Shown: positions 37,222-47,409, counted from the first letter of the stretch. The stretch is DNA of 64,000 bases from Saprospiraceae bacterium (GCA_016713025.1 JADJPZ010000004.1:3100001-3164000), one strand, 5' to 3'. The notes: a model not told the origin generated them from the letters alone. Numbers and translations: made by a program.

Positions 37222-38126
37222 ATGTTCCGAAATATACAAATTTTAACGGATGATTTTCATCATTCTCAGTAAATAAGGTGTAGCTACGTAAACGTCTAGA
37301 TCATTGTAGTATCAACTGAATAAGCAAAGCATATATGGAACAGAGAATATCTCAGTTACTCACGTTCAAAAAACAGCGAAAGAGAACGAAAAATCGCAAA
37401 TGCGTCTATCGCATAAAAAACACAAATATTAGGAAAAATGTACAAATTGCGATAGAAAAAGCATAAGACTGAACGATCCTGTAAGCTGAACGAAGTAAAG
37501 TACAAAGTACCAAAGGCATGTGCCTTTGACGTAGAGAACCGTGAAACGGATGGGTGGGCCATGACAATGCGAGAAGTGAAGGAACCCGAAAGGGACGGGC
37601 CGCTTTGAGAGCAAACGGTCATCAATACTAGCTGATCTAAGTTTAGATCAGTGCCTTTATTTTTGAGTGATTTCGTATCACTCAAATGCAGCAAAGCTGC
37701 ACCATTCAGTTACCTTTTTTTGAACTAGCGTTTTTGGGTTACTTTTTTTCTGGGTAAGCATTCCAAAGGAATATGTGAGAGCAAAAGATGCAAAAAAGTG
37801 ACTGCCGTCCGCATAGGACAATGTTAAATCAAAGTGCAAAGGTTTTACTCATTATACATCAAAAAACCTTGCACTTGTATAAAAATATAATTGAATAAAA
37901 TATTGAAATTCAGCAACATATAATATATTCAGCAAACACTAATTAAAAACCCCTACACCCATTTATCTAAATAAATATTCTTATAAAAAATTTATTCCCA
38001 TATATATAAATTCGTATCAGCAAGCCCTAATGACATCAAATACTGTTAGTATGGCACAGCTAAATAACGCATGTTACTTTCTTACAAAAAGAAAAGTGTC
38101 AGTATCCAATAATCACTATCTGCCTA
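37222..38126. other. Intergenic region between marR and thrS, mostly dispersed repeat B
   Basis: No gene is visible. The repeat at 37363-37945 fills most of it. The remaining ~180 bases before the thrS stop (38127) are AT-rich. The short open frames at 37356-37694 lie inside the repeat and are not called. Confidence 0.6.
37363..37945 (-). repeat. Dispersed long repeat, copy B (inverted relative to copy A at 29245-29690)
   Basis: Read on the minus strand it begins TTAGTGTTTGCTGAATAT and follows copy A closely for ~200 bases. It then carries a longer insert with hairpins (for example GAGTGAT...ATCACTC and CAAAGGCACATGCCTTTG). The end is TTTTTTGAAC at 37363, as in copy A. It probably belongs to a repeat family scattered in this genome. 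Confidence 0.85.
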
Positions 38127-40058
38127 CTATTTCTCCAACTCCGCTTCAAAATACTTAATAAATGTATCAATATCCATAGCGCCTACATCACCATGACCCT
38201 GACGCCTTACTGATACTTGTTGGTTTTCTGCTTCTTTGTCGCCTATGATCAACATGATCGGCACTCTTTTCAGTTCAGTATCTCTGATCTTACGACCGAT
38301 GGACTCTGCCCTGTCATCTATAAAACCTCTGATATCATGTTTGGCAAGGGTGGCTTTGATCTCTTCGCAATATGGCAACAATCTGTCAGAAATAGGCAGA
38401 ATAGCAAACTGATCGGGAGTCAACCATAGAGGAAACTTACCGGCAGTATGCTCTATGAGTATCGAAATAAATCGCTCCATTGATCCGAATGGAGCCCTGT
38501 GTATCATGACAGGTCTGTGGGTTTGATTATCAGATCCGATGTATTCCAACTCAAATCTTTCTGGTAGGTTATAATCCACCTGTATCGTGCCCAACTGCCA
38601 TGATCTGCCCAATGCATCTTTGATCATAAAATCGAGTTTTGGTCCGTAAAAAGCCGCTTCACCGAGCACGGTGGTAGTCTCCATGTCCACCTCGGCGGTA
38701 GCTTCTATGATGGCTTTTTCAGCCGCATTCCAGTTTTCGTCTGACCCGATATATTTTTCTGGTTTTTCAGGATCGCGAAGAGATATCTGTGCTGTAAAAT
38801 TGTCAAAACCCATCTTGCGGATGACCATCTGTGTCAATTCAAGTACTTTGAGAAATTCCCCTTTGACCTGATCTACCGTACAGAAGATATGTGCATCATC
38901 CTGAGTAAATCCACGTACTCTCGACAATCCATGCAACTCACCACTCTGTTCGTACCGATATACAGTACCAAACTCACCGATACGCATGGGCAACTCGCGG
39001 TATGATCTCGGCCTGTTTCCGAAGATCTCGCAGTGATGAGGGCAATTCATCGGCTTAAGGAGGAATTCTTCACCATCCTTGGGCGTGTGGATGGGTTGGA
39101 AACTGTCAGCCCCATATTTGGCATAGTGTCCTGAAGTAACATACAAACTCTTGCTACCGATATGTGGTGTCACTACCATCTGATATCCTTGTTTCTCCTG
39201 TTCTACTCTCAGAAAATTTTGCAATTTTTCGCGCAGTTGGGTTCCTTTAGGCAACCAGATGGGAAGCCCCTGCCCTACTTTCTCGGAAAACATAAACAAC
39301 TCCAGTTCAGCTCCAAGCTTTCTGTGATCTCTCTTTTTGGCTTCTTCAAGCAGTTCGAGATAATCAGTAAGTTCTTTTGCTTTTGGGAAAGTGATGCCAT
39401 AAATCCGGGTCATCTGTTTGCGCTTCTCATCTCCACGCCAGTATGCGCCGGCAAGGTTCATGATTTTCACAGCCTTAATAGAAGAAGTATCGGGGATGTG
39501 AGGTCCTTTGCACAGATCTGTAAAATTGCCCTGAGTGTAGAAAGTAATGTTACCATCTTCAAGACCCTCTAAGAGTTCAAGTTTGTATTCATCCGCTTTT
39601 TCTGTAAAATAAGCTATAGCGTCGTTTTTACTTACATCTTTGCGGATATACTGACTTTTGATTCTTGCAAGCTCGAGCATTTTTTCTTCTATCTTAGGCA
39701 GGTCAGCCGGAGTCAGCACCGTATCTCCTGTATCTACATCATAATAATACCCATTGTCTATAGCGGGTCCGATCCCAAATTTTATACCAGGATACAGCAG
39801 CTCCAGTGCTTCCGCCATCAGGTGCGCTGAGGAGTGCCAATAAGTAGCCTTTCCTTCTTTATCGTTCCAGGTGAATAATTTTACATTTGAATCTGCTTCA
39901 ATAGCTCTGGATGCATCCCAGGTCTCTCCGTTTACTGATGCTGCCAGTACATTTCGGGCCAAACCTTCGCTTATAGAAAGGGCGATGCCCATTGAAGTAA
40001 CTCCCTTTTGATATTGTCTCACACTTCCATCAGGCAGCGTAATATTGATCATTTGCAT
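38127..40058 (-). CDS. thrS: Threonyl-tRNA synthetase
   Basis: The protein has 643 residues, the standard full length. The order is: TGS domain (MINITLPDGSVRQYQKGV); editing domain with HSSAHLMAEALELLYPG and the zinc-site-like LCKGPHIPDTSSIK; then the class II catalytic core. The core has motif 2 around YRYEQSGELHGLSRVRGFTQ and DDAHIF, the zinc-binding LKPMNCPHHCEIF, and motif 3 MIHRAPFGSMERFISILIEH. The C-terminal anticodon-binding domain (QFAILPISDRLLPYCEEIKA) closes it. It charges tRNA-Thr and is a core gene, anchoring this part of the window in the chromosome. It is downstream of the glycosyltransferase gene on the same strand, with a 94-bp gap. No T-box-like leader was seen. Confidence 0.98.
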   Translation of the reverse strand: MQMINITLPDGSVRQYQKGVTSMGIALSISEGLARNVLAASVNGETWDASRAIEADSNVKLFTWNDKEGKATYWHSSAHLMAEALELLYPGIKFGIGPAIDNGYYYDVDTGDTVLTPADLPKIEEKMLELARIKSQYIRKDVSKNDAIAYFTEKADEYKLELLEGLEDGNITFYTQGNFTDLCKGPHIPDTSSIKAVKIMNLAGAYWRGDEKRKQMTRIYGITFPKAKELTDYLELLEEAKKRDHRKLGAELELFMFSEKVGQGLPIWLPKGTQLREKLQNFLRVEQEKQGYQMVVTPHIGSKSLYVTSGHYAKYGADSFQPIHTPKDGEEFLLKPMNCPHHCEIFGNRPRSYRELPMRIGEFGTVYRYEQSGELHGLSRVRGFTQDDAHIFCTVDQVKGEFLKVLELTQMVIRKMGFDNFTAQISLRDPEKPEKYIGSDENWNAAEKAIIEATAEVDMETTTVLGEAAFYGPKLDFMIKDALGRSWQLGTIQVDYNLPERFELEYIGSDNQTHRPVMIHRAPFGSMERFISILIEHTAGKFPLWLTPDQFAILPISDRLLPYCEEIKATLAKHDIRGFIDDRAESIGRKIRDTELKRVPIMLIIGDKEAENQQVSVRRQGHGDVGAMDIDTFIKYFEAELEK

Positions 40059-40152
40059 ACAAATTCTTATTAAGACCGCAAATTTACGGAATCATTCTTG
40101 TTTAAAGCTACCATTTTACAGTCATTTTGAATTTTATCATTTAAAAACATAC

Positions 40153-41256
40153 TCACCATCTGTTTTTCCTGAATAATCCAAATATGGATACCGATATATA
40201 ATAACCAAAGAGAAGAAAATCCAAAAATGGCGTCCAAACAAGCAAATCACCGACGGCAAGACGTTTCATGGCTATGCGACTCAGCAAAATTTGTCCTGCC
40301 AGTTTAATTAAGAAAATCGCAAATGCAATGATGACCCATTGATGGTAAATCATCAAAACCAAAATCAATGCTGGATAAAATAATATATGAGTAGCAGAAA
40401 ATACACCCAACAGCAGCTTTATTATTGGCTTGTAGTATATTGATGTAGAGATATGGCGACCTTTTTGCATCAAAAAATCTTTTATACTATTCTTACCTTC
40501 AGAATACATAAAAGTATCAGGATCTGTACATACTGCAACATTGCTTCCGGTGACGACAGACTGAACAAAAAGATCATCATCACCTGAGGCTACATGATGA
40601 TGTGCTGAAAATCCTCCTGCGCTTTCAAACACTGACTTCTTATACATCAGGTTTCTTCCCACACCCATATATGGCAATCTAACACCTGCAAAACCCATAT
40701 ATTGAAATGCTGTCAAAAATGTTTCATATCTTGCAAATCTGGATAAAATATTGTCGTAAGGAAATATAGGACCATAACCCAAAACCACTGCTTTGTCCTC
40801 AGTCCTAAGAAGGGTGTCAACCATCTTTTTGATCCACTTATCAGATTGAGGCACACAGTCGGCATCAGTAAAGAGCAGAATCGGATATTTTGATGAAGCA
40901 ATGGCTTGACTCAAAGCAGCTTTTTTCCCCGGCGCATCATGCTTTGCTTTCAAAAGTACAAGATTTTCATCCTGTATAGCAATGAGTTTTTCTATACTAT
41001 TGTCCGTACTGAAATCGTCTATGACAATGACTTCAAAGGAGGGATAATCCTGCTTTAAAATTTTTTGGACAAGATGGTAGATTTGATCTCCGGAATTTTT
41101 ACTGGCGATAATGACAGAGACCGATGGATATTGTTCAGGGTTGAAAGATGAAATTGAATTTTTCCTTTCTTTCAAAAAGCCTCTCAACAGTAATCCATAA
41201 TAACTTAAAGTCAGGCATGCCGTACATACCATCACGATGATCAGAGTTAATCCCAT
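40153..41256 (-). CDS. Membrane glycosyltransferase family 2
   Basis: The protein has 367 residues. An N-terminal membrane helix (LIIVMVCTACLTLSYYGLLL) is followed by a GT-A domain. Visible are SVSVIIASKNSGDQIYHLVQ, the nucleotide-sugar motif VIVIDDFSTDNSI, the DxD motif in LLFTDADCVPQ, and the acceptor region SGDDDLFVQSVV with ED-like acids. Two or three C-terminal hydrophobic helices (FSATHILFYPALILVLMIYH) complete it. It probably adds sugars to a lipid-linked glycan at the inner membrane. It is 19 bp downstream of the symporter gene on the same strand; a functional link is not obvious. Confidence 0.9.
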   Translation of the reverse strand: MGLTLIIVMVCTACLTLSYYGLLLRGFLKERKNSISSFNPEQYPSVSVIIASKNSGDQIYHLVQKILKQDYPSFEVIVIDDFSTDNSIEKLIAIQDENLVLLKAKHDAPGKKAALSQAIASSKYPILLFTDADCVPQSDKWIKKMVDTLLRTEDKAVVLGYGPIFPYDNILSRFARYETFLTAFQYMGFAGVRLPYMGVGRNLMYKKSVFESAGGFSAHHHVASGDDDLFVQSVVTGSNVAVCTDPDTFMYSEGKNSIKDFLMQKGRHISTSIYYKPIIKLLLGVFSATHILFYPALILVLMIYHQWVIIAFAIFLIKLAGQILLSRIAMKRLAVGDLLVWTPFLDFLLFGYYISVSIFGLFRKNRW

Positions 41257-41275
41257 CCAATGTCAAAATTAATCA

Positions 41276-43054
41276 CTAATCTACATTGATTCCTGACCAA
41301 AGTTTACGAAGCAAAAGGGCTGAAGCAACTGCAACCAATGTTGCCATCAATGCATTAGCAGTTTGACCATAAATCAAATAACCCATACCAAACAGTAAAG
41401 CATAGACCCCAAGACACCCTAATACCATCATCAGGATTTCAGAACTTAACCTACCTGTTTTTGTATGTTCATTGGTGATAATACCCGTTGCCATACCGTT
41501 ATCGATCACGGGTTTCCATCCCATAGCATGTGGACGTATTGTTTTATAGAAATTAATAAGAGTACTTGATTTGGTAGGTTTTGTGAAAAGCGCTGTCAGA
41601 ATCCATGCTACTGTTGTTATGGCAATACCCAGTATTAGTTTTTCGTGAGATAGCAGCTGATCTTTCACCACTAGTTCCATGATGAGTGCAACAATAAATG
41701 AAACCACCATGGCCACGATTTCACTCATAGCATTGACCCGCCACCAGAACCATCTGAGTATAAATAATAATCCCGTGCCTGCTCCTATCTGAAGAAGTAT
41801 GTTGAATGCCTGCAATGCATTGGTTAAAAACAAAGCAAAAATGGCAGCAAGTATCATTAAAATCACTGTAGAAACACGACCTACTAAAACCAATTCTTTT
41901 TGGTCTGCTTTAGGTTTGATAAATCTCTGATAAAAATCATTGACGACATATGAGCTACCCCAATTGAGATGCGTACTGATCGTGGACATCAATGCAGCAA
42001 TCAAGGCTGCTATGACTATGCCTAACAAACCGGTAGGAAGATAAGACAACATCGCGGAAAATGCAAGGTCGTCTTTCACAAAATTGGCATCCATATTGGG
42101 AAATGCTGTCTGGATGGATTCTAATGTCGGAAAAACAACGATAGAAGCAAGCGCTATCAAAATCCAAGGCCATGGCCGGAGTGCATAGTGTGCTACATTA
42201 AAAAACAGGGTTGCAGTGATCGCATTTTTTTCATCTTTAGCTGATAACATACGTTGAGCAATGTATCCGCCTCCACCAGGCTCGGCACCGGGATACCACA
42301 CACTCCATCATTGCACAGCGATAGGGACAATAAAAAGAGGAACCAAGACTTCCATATTATTGAAGTCGGGTAAAAAACCAAGCTTTGGTTGTACAGCAGG
42401 ATTAGCTAATAAATTGTTTAATCCTCCTATTTCTGGCATATTGACAATGTAAATAGCAGCCCATATCATACCTATCATGGCCAGTACAAACTGAAAAAAA
42501 TCAGTGTAGATGACACCTTTAAAACCTCCTACTGAGGAATAAATGACAGTAATGATTGACACAGTGAGTACGGTGGTCATTGGTGATAATCCCAATAATA
42601 TGCCACCAATTTTTATGCCTGCCAACATCACAGTTGCCATGATCATCACATTAAAAAATACACCTAGATATATGGCTCTGAATCCTCTCAGAAACCGGGC
42701 TTCTGCCCCACTATACCTCAACTCATAAAACTCAAGATCAGTTGTGATCCCTGACCGTCTCCACAACTTGGCATATACAAATACCGTCAGCATTCCGGTC
42801 AGCAAAAAAGCCCACCAGGCCCAGTTTCCGGCTACACCGTTATTACGTACTATATCTGTCACCAGATTGGGCGTATCAGCAGAAAAAGTAGTAGCGACCA
42901 TGGATACACCAAGCAGCCACCATGGCATACTCCTGCCTCCGAGAAAAAACTCCGCACTGTTTTTGCCTGCAGTCTTTGATACGGCAAGACCAATGACCAT
43001 AGTCAGTATAAAAAATAACGCTATAACGACCCAATCTAAAGTGGCTAAATGCAT
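41276..43054 (-). pseudogene. Sodium:solute symporter (SSS family), in-frame TGA in the middle
   Basis: The start is MHLATLDWVVIALFFILTMV (43054). It has the SSS pattern: EFFLGGRSMPWWLLGVSMVA, then TFSADTPNLVTDIVRNNGVA, IITVIYSSVGGFKGVIYTDF and further helices. After FIVPIAVQ a TGA (42310-42308) stands where the family has Trp. The next residues in frame are WSVWYPGAEPGGGGYIAQRM and the remaining helices to 41276. A single TGG-to-TGA change explains it. Repaired, about 592 residues and 13-15 helices, normal for the family. Other genes in the window end in TGA, so recoding is unlikely. The substrate is unknown. Confidence 0.88.
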
Positions 43055-43262
43055 GATGTTGGTTTTAATGTTTCAAAATGAGACAATGCTTTTTAAGTAC
43101 CCGCGGTAAAGTTAAATAACTTATTGAATAATTATGGTGTAACTACTGCAAATTAAAATTTTATGGGGAAGTCGATGACCAAAGTTGTTAAACACAAATT
43201 AATGTCTGAAATGAATTATGTCCCGTGCCGCCAACTGAAATAAACCTACTCTCTATCTTTTT

Positions 43263-44657
43263 TTATTCTTTTAAAAATTTTAAACTTGATGACCTTCCTC
43301 GCTCGTCATTGATGTAGGCGATATAGGCTCCGTTTTTTAAGATATGGATGTCAAGGGGCTGATGAGGCAGGATGCGCTTTTGCAATAAAGAGCTTCCCTT
43401 GATGTCATAAACGGAGACATCTATGGCATCATCATTGCCAAAATACAAAAACTGGCCCGCAGGATTGGGAAACAAGGTGATATCAGATGAGGGTATCTCT
43501 TGATGGCTGCTGAGCACTGAGGTATTGAGCCAGGCCTTCTGCTCCTTATCAAAGCCGGATGTCAGGATGATATCTTTTTTACCATCGGCATTGATGTCTC
43601 TGGTGTACAGGATCCTGGAGACTGCCAGGCCGCGTGGAGCAAAGCCACCTGTGGAACCTCCCAGCGCTTTTGCTACCTCCTTTAAGGCTTCAAACTGAAA
43701 AGGTCCGGTACCCTTACCCACATGGATCGTAAGTGATGCTGCTGTCAGGGTAGCTACGATCATATCCGGCCAGCCATCACCATTGATGTCATCACAGTGG
43801 ACCAGGAGACCATTGGTGACATTGTCCAGGCTGACAGCGGATCTTATTGCTGTAGTGGCAAACTGATCACGGTTTTCTATCATACGCAGCCCCTTCTGAA
43901 AATCCATGACTACCAGATCGAGATCTCCGTCTTTGTCCATATCCCGTGCGCTCAGCGTATGCGAACGATAGTAATTGTCACCGCCCAAGATCTCACGGGT
44001 AGTAAAAGTACCATCAGCTTTGGATATAAATACAACAAAAGGGATGCCGTCACTGCCTGTACTTGCGATGATATCATCTCTTTTATCTCCGTTTAAGTCG
44101 GCAGTAAAGACAGTAGCATATCGGCGCTTTTTTTGCTCTACTGTGATCTTCTCGAAGGTAAAATTTCCTTTGTTGCGATAGATAAACATATTTTCTGCGT
44201 TTGAAAATCCATCATCCATAGTGACAAGGACATCGCGCCGGCCGTCACCATCGTAGTCCAGTACTCCTTCTATATCCTCACTGAAAGATGCAAATGTCAC
44301 GCGCTCATATACATTGCTGGCTTTGCTTCTGAAGATATCGCTCTCTGTGACGATGTCCACCATGCCATCCCCATCATAGTCATGGGCATCGATGATGATA
44401 TCAAAGTCAGTAAAAAGGGAGAAGTTTGTACCGGGATAGTTGCCTGATCCGTACAGATATTTTCTATACTTCTTGCCTGAGAGTCCGTAGAAATCCAAAT
44501 GCTTGCCATCAGCGTTGAGTACCGGTATCATCGGTTGTGAAATACCTGTATGTGATGTTTCCAGATCGAAAAGTGTCGTTGCCGAGCCATAGGTGAGGGA
44601 TTGCGCCCGGAGGGAGAGGGTGATGATCAAGAGTGATAGGGTTTGGTGGATTTTCAT
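43263..44657 (-). CDS. Secreted FG-GAP/VCBS repeat protein with T9SS type A tail
   Basis: The protein has 464 residues with a short signal peptide (MKIHQTLSLLIITLSLRAQS). Six or so calcium-binding-like repeats are visible (DAHDYDGDGMVDIVTESD, DYDGDGRRDVLVTMDDGF, DLNGDKRDDIIASTG, DMDKDGDLDLVVMDF, DINGDGWPDMIVATL, DINADGKKDIILTSG), so it is an integrin-like propeller. The end is a T9SS tail (SDITLFPNPAGQFLYFGN ... GAYIAYINDERGRSSSLKFL). It follows the immunity-type gene and lies at the 3' end of the toxin array. Truncated copies of its N-terminal part occur at 47200-47400 and 52476-52635, so it belongs to the repeating cassette. Confidence 0.88.
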   Translation of the reverse strand: MKIHQTLSLLIITLSLRAQSLTYGSATTLFDLETSHTGISQPMIPVLNADGKHLDFYGLSGKKYRKYLYGSGNYPGTNFSLFTDFDIIIDAHDYDGDGMVDIVTESDIFRSKASNVYERVTFASFSEDIEGVLDYDGDGRRDVLVTMDDGFSNAENMFIYRNKGNFTFEKITVEQKKRRYATVFTADLNGDKRDDIIASTGSDGIPFVVFISKADGTFTTREILGGDNYYRSHTLSARDMDKDGDLDLVVMDFQKGLRMIENRDQFATTAIRSAVSLDNVTNGLLVHCDDINGDGWPDMIVATLTAASLTIHVGKGTGPFQFEALKEVAKALGGSTGGFAPRGLAVSRILYTRDINADGKKDIILTSGFDKEQKAWLNTSVLSSHQEIPSSDITLFPNPAGQFLYFGNDDAIDVSVYDIKGSSLLQKRILPHQPLDIHILKNGAYIAYINDERGRSSSLKFLKE

Positions 44658-44688
44658 ATTTTCAAAATTTTATTTAGTTATAAAGTAA

Positions 44689-45837
44689 TCAATGTTTTCG
44701 GGACAATCGTGACTCTATATACCAGTGCGGCTGAACAAAATACCGGACGGGCATTTTTTGTTTCATGATGCCTGTGAGGATGTCTTCCGGTGTCATGCCC
44801 AGCTTTTTAGCTGTTTTGATGATGGTTTTTTGGTTGACATCCATGGTTTTCTTTTGTGTGCCAAAGACATCATATCCTTCACCTTCTGAAGTAAAGCGAC
44901 CATAGACAAATTTGCCTTTTGATGACCAGGCGAGTGAAGCTATCAGCTCATCATCATTGTTGTACTCAAAGTATGCGGCCGTGCCAAATGCTTTGCTGAG
45001 TTTGTTGAGTATGTCCTGCAGATGTGGCGTCTGTTGTGTTTCTTCAGCCAGATAAGTCTGGAGATCAGAGTAGGAGATATAAGGCGCATTAAATCCAAAG
45101 ATGATCGTATGGCCAGTAAAGGTAGCGATGGCGACTTTATTTTCTCTTTGTACATCGTCGATGATGGTGGTGATGTCTCCTTCTTTTATGTTTGGTTGAA
45201 TGCCGAGGATGTTCAGTATTTTGGGTATGTCATTTGTGGGAAGATACCACCATCGGCATTGATCTTCGATAGATTCCAACACATGACTCTGCTCCTTGGT
45301 GAGTTTGATACCTCGATTTTCTTCTTTGATTCGTAGGGCTTCGAGGTAGGATGCAGTAATGATTACTTTATCGGAATTGTTTAAATAAAAATATAATTCT
45401 GCATTTAACTTAACAGCTAAAGAATGACATATTGCAATAGGATTGAATGAAAAAGAATTATCTAAAATAATAAATATACTTTTTTCAGAATCAATGTATG
45501 ATATAAAAAAACTAAAATCTATAATATGATCAGTAAAATAATACCTGTTACTAAGTTTATTTTTCTCATTTTGAATATATTTAGAACCTTCACTTTCCAA
45601 TTTCCCTTCAGTTACTAGTTGTTCATATTTTGAAAAATTTACAACTCTATCAAAACCATTTACATTTTCGATTCTTCTTACTTTCTGTCCTAGTACTATA
45701 TTTTTAAATTCATTAAATAAATTTTCTGAACTGTGTATTTCACAATCAATAGCGTTAATAAAACTTTTATTAGACTCTATTATTTTCACAAAATTATCTT
45801 TGGAAATTCCTTCTTTTGTTTTGATGTATAATTCCAT
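44689..45837 (-). CDS. Candidate immunity protein for the 45.8-47.0 kb toxin
   Basis: The protein has 382 residues with no signal peptide, so it is probably cytoplasmic. No domain is recognised with confidence. The first ~170 residues are AT-rich and Lys/Asn/Ser-rich (KLSNRYYFTDHIIDFSFFIS). The rest is more balanced (KEQSHVLESIEDQCRWWYLP, AIATFTGHTIIFGFNAPYIS, TAKKLGMTPEDILTGIMKQK), as if two parts of different origin were joined. It starts 10 bp after the toxin stop, the usual place for an immunity gene, and precedes the FG-GAP gene by 31 bp. The role is inferred from position. Confidence 0.6.
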   Translation of the reverse strand: MELYIKTKEGISKDNFVKIIESNKSFINAIDCEIHSSENLFNEFKNIVLGQKVRRIENVNGFDRVVNFSKYEQLVTEGKLESEGSKYIQNEKNKLSNRYYFTDHIIDFSFFISYIDSEKSIFIILDNSFSFNPIAICHSLAVKLNAELYFYLNNSDKVIITASYLEALRIKEENRGIKLTKEQSHVLESIEDQCRWWYLPTNDIPKILNILGIQPNIKEGDITTIIDDVQRENKVAIATFTGHTIIFGFNAPYISYSDLQTYLAEETQQTPHLQDILNKLSKAFGTAAYFEYNNDDELIASLAWSSKGKFVYGRFTSEGEGYDVFGTQKKTMDVNQKTIIKTAKKLGMTPEDILTGIMKQKMPVRYFVQPHWYIESRLSRKH

Positions 45838-45847
45838 TTTCCGATAA

Positions 45848-47029
45848 TTAATTAATATTGAGTGCCTTTTCCATTGTTGTAAACCTTACTGATGATATCC
45901 CTTTAAATTGAGTTGTTATTTCAAGAGCCCAAATGTCTCTTAGCGACTCATTCCAATCTGTTGCTTTCACATATACATCTAATTGCTTAATATTTGCAAC
46001 AGGGCTACCTGGCAAATCCCTAATGGTGCCTTGTGCCAATTCTTCAAGGTGCTTCCTATTACTATTAATCCAAGTTGTTACGTTAGTTGTGTTTGTAGTT
46101 TTCATACTAATTACACTCAACTTTCCTCCAGAACGTTTTATAAAATCTACTAATTTAAAACTATGATGAGTTAATTCCCAACCATCATAAAAAGGTGCTT
46201 TTGCCATCAATCTTTCGAAAAATGTACCTCTTTTAAAAAAACCAGGAAAACCCTTTGCCCACCAAGTTGCAATTTGATCTTTTTTGAGTGTTTTACTAAA
46301 ATTGCTTAAAAACTTATTGGCAAGCTTATCCAGATCCCCACAGCTATTATGAACCAAATACCCTGCATTACCTACTAGATAATTGTGGGTAGCATCGACT
46401 GTAAAGTTATAGACGGTATGTGTGCCTTCCAGCTTTTCTTTGGATGTAAGTGCAGCAATTCCGGACTTGGTTTTGACTACATCTCCGGCATTGAGCCAGG
46501 CCACCGGCCTCCACATATCTGTGTCAGCATCCATAAATGGATGCATCGATGTTACTTCTACATCTTCTCCATTGTCAAATGTAAGCTTCCAGACATCATC
46601 GGAAGTGTGAGTAAAGATAGCGGTGACGGGAGAAAAAACAAAATCATCATCGGAATCTTCATCAGTTGGTATCTTGGGCGGGTTGATCTTTCGGATATCT
46701 GTTACGGTGTATATCCCTTGGGTACCTTGCTCCGGGATGGATAAACTGACATTGTCCCCTATTTTTCTGATATCATAAGCCTCTAAAGAAGTATCGTTCA
46801 GTGACAGTTGACAAGAGTGGGACATGAATCCACTGACTCCCGCGTCGGCTATCAGCGTCCTGAGACTACACGCCGCCGTAGTGCTGCGCGCACGCTCTGC
46901 CGCATCCCACTCGAGTCCCGAGTAGTCAGAGTGGAAGGTGATGCAGGCTTGGCCTTGTCCACATAGCCTGCCTAATGATACTATCATAAGCATCACGGAG
47001 AAAAGCGTTATTTGGACTATTGATTTCAT
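45848..47029 (-). CDS. Polymorphic toxin 2: shared leader, truncated HINT domain, variable C-terminal toxin
   Basis: The protein has 393 residues. The signal peptide and residues 24-68 (GQGQACITFHSDYSGLEWDA, TTAACSLRTLI) are almost identical to the 900-residue toxin upstream. At residue ~69 the sequence jumps to the middle of the HINT domain (SCQLSLNDT...). It lacks the ~500-residue middle region and the HINT N-terminal catalytic Cys block, but keeps HPF (163-165) and the terminal HNYLVGNAGYLVHNS (H227, N228). The C-terminal ~160 residues (WWAKGFPGFFKRGTFFERLM, GGKLSVISMKTTNTTNVTTW) form the effector, possibly a nuclease of restriction-enzyme-like fold; this is tentative. Without the Cys block, self-cleavage is doubtful. 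A candidate immunity gene follows after 10 bp. Confidence 0.8.
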   Translation of the reverse strand: MKSIVQITLFSVMLMIVSLGRLCGQGQACITFHSDYSGLEWDAAERARSTTAACSLRTLIADAGVSGFMSHSCQLSLNDTSLEAYDIRKIGDNVSLSIPEQGTQGIYTVTDIRKINPPKIPTDEDSDDDFVFSPVTAIFTHTSDDVWKLTFDNGEDVEVTSMHPFMDADTDMWRPVAWLNAGDVVKTKSGIAALTSKEKLEGTHTVYNFTVDATHNYLVGNAGYLVHNSCGDLDKLANKFLSNFSKTLKKDQIATWWAKGFPGFFKRGTFFERLMAKAPFYDGWELTHHSFKLVDFIKRSGGKLSVISMKTTNTTNVTTWINSNRKHLEELAQGTIRDLPGSPVANIKQLDVYVKATDWNESLRDIWALEITTQFKGISSVRFTTMEKALNIN

Positions 47030-47199
47030 GTGTTTATTTTTATTTGTTTTTTAATGGTCAGATGGAATTGATAACTTATCTCCATCTTTGGTGTTATCGA
47101 ACTTACGTTTCGCATGAAAATAATCATCAAGGTTTGTGTACCACAAAGATGGTTCATGCTCATTTCATGTGTATGGGTTTATTTATTTTATACCAGCGA

Positions 47200-47400
47200 T
47201 CATTGTATCAATTGTAATTTACTCCCAGTCAGACCATAAAAATCCACATGTTTACCATCACTGCTAGCTGTAGGTATCATCGGTTGTGATAACTCCCAAG
47301 ATGCTGCATCCTGATGGAATAAAGAGGAGGTAGACCCAAAGGTGAGGGATTGGGTTCGGAGGGAGAGAGAGGTAAAATAAAAAAAGACAAATTTATACAT
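47200..47400 (-). pseudogene. FG-GAP gene stub (N-terminal remnant 1)
   Basis: The stub has 66 residues: MYKFVFFYFTSLSLRTQSLT ... LSQPMIPTASSDGKHVDFYG LTGSK then a stop. It matches the N-terminus of the full FG-GAP protein at 43263-44657 (SLRAQSLTYGSATTLF, QPMIPVLNADGKHLDFYGLS) and stops before the first calcium repeat. It lies between the SUKH-like immunity gene and the start of the second toxin gene, so it marks the boundary of two cassettes. Confidence 0.8.
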
Positions 47401-47409
47401 GAATTAAAA

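Noticed and set aside
37356..37694. Open frames of 61-112 codons upstream of thrS
   Set aside because: They lie within dispersed repeat B and have no protein family features.
42308..42310. TGA read as tryptophan (code change or recoding) in the symporter gene
   Set aside because: Other intact genes in the window use TGA as their stop, and no selenocysteine-type context is visible; a point mutation or base error is simpler.
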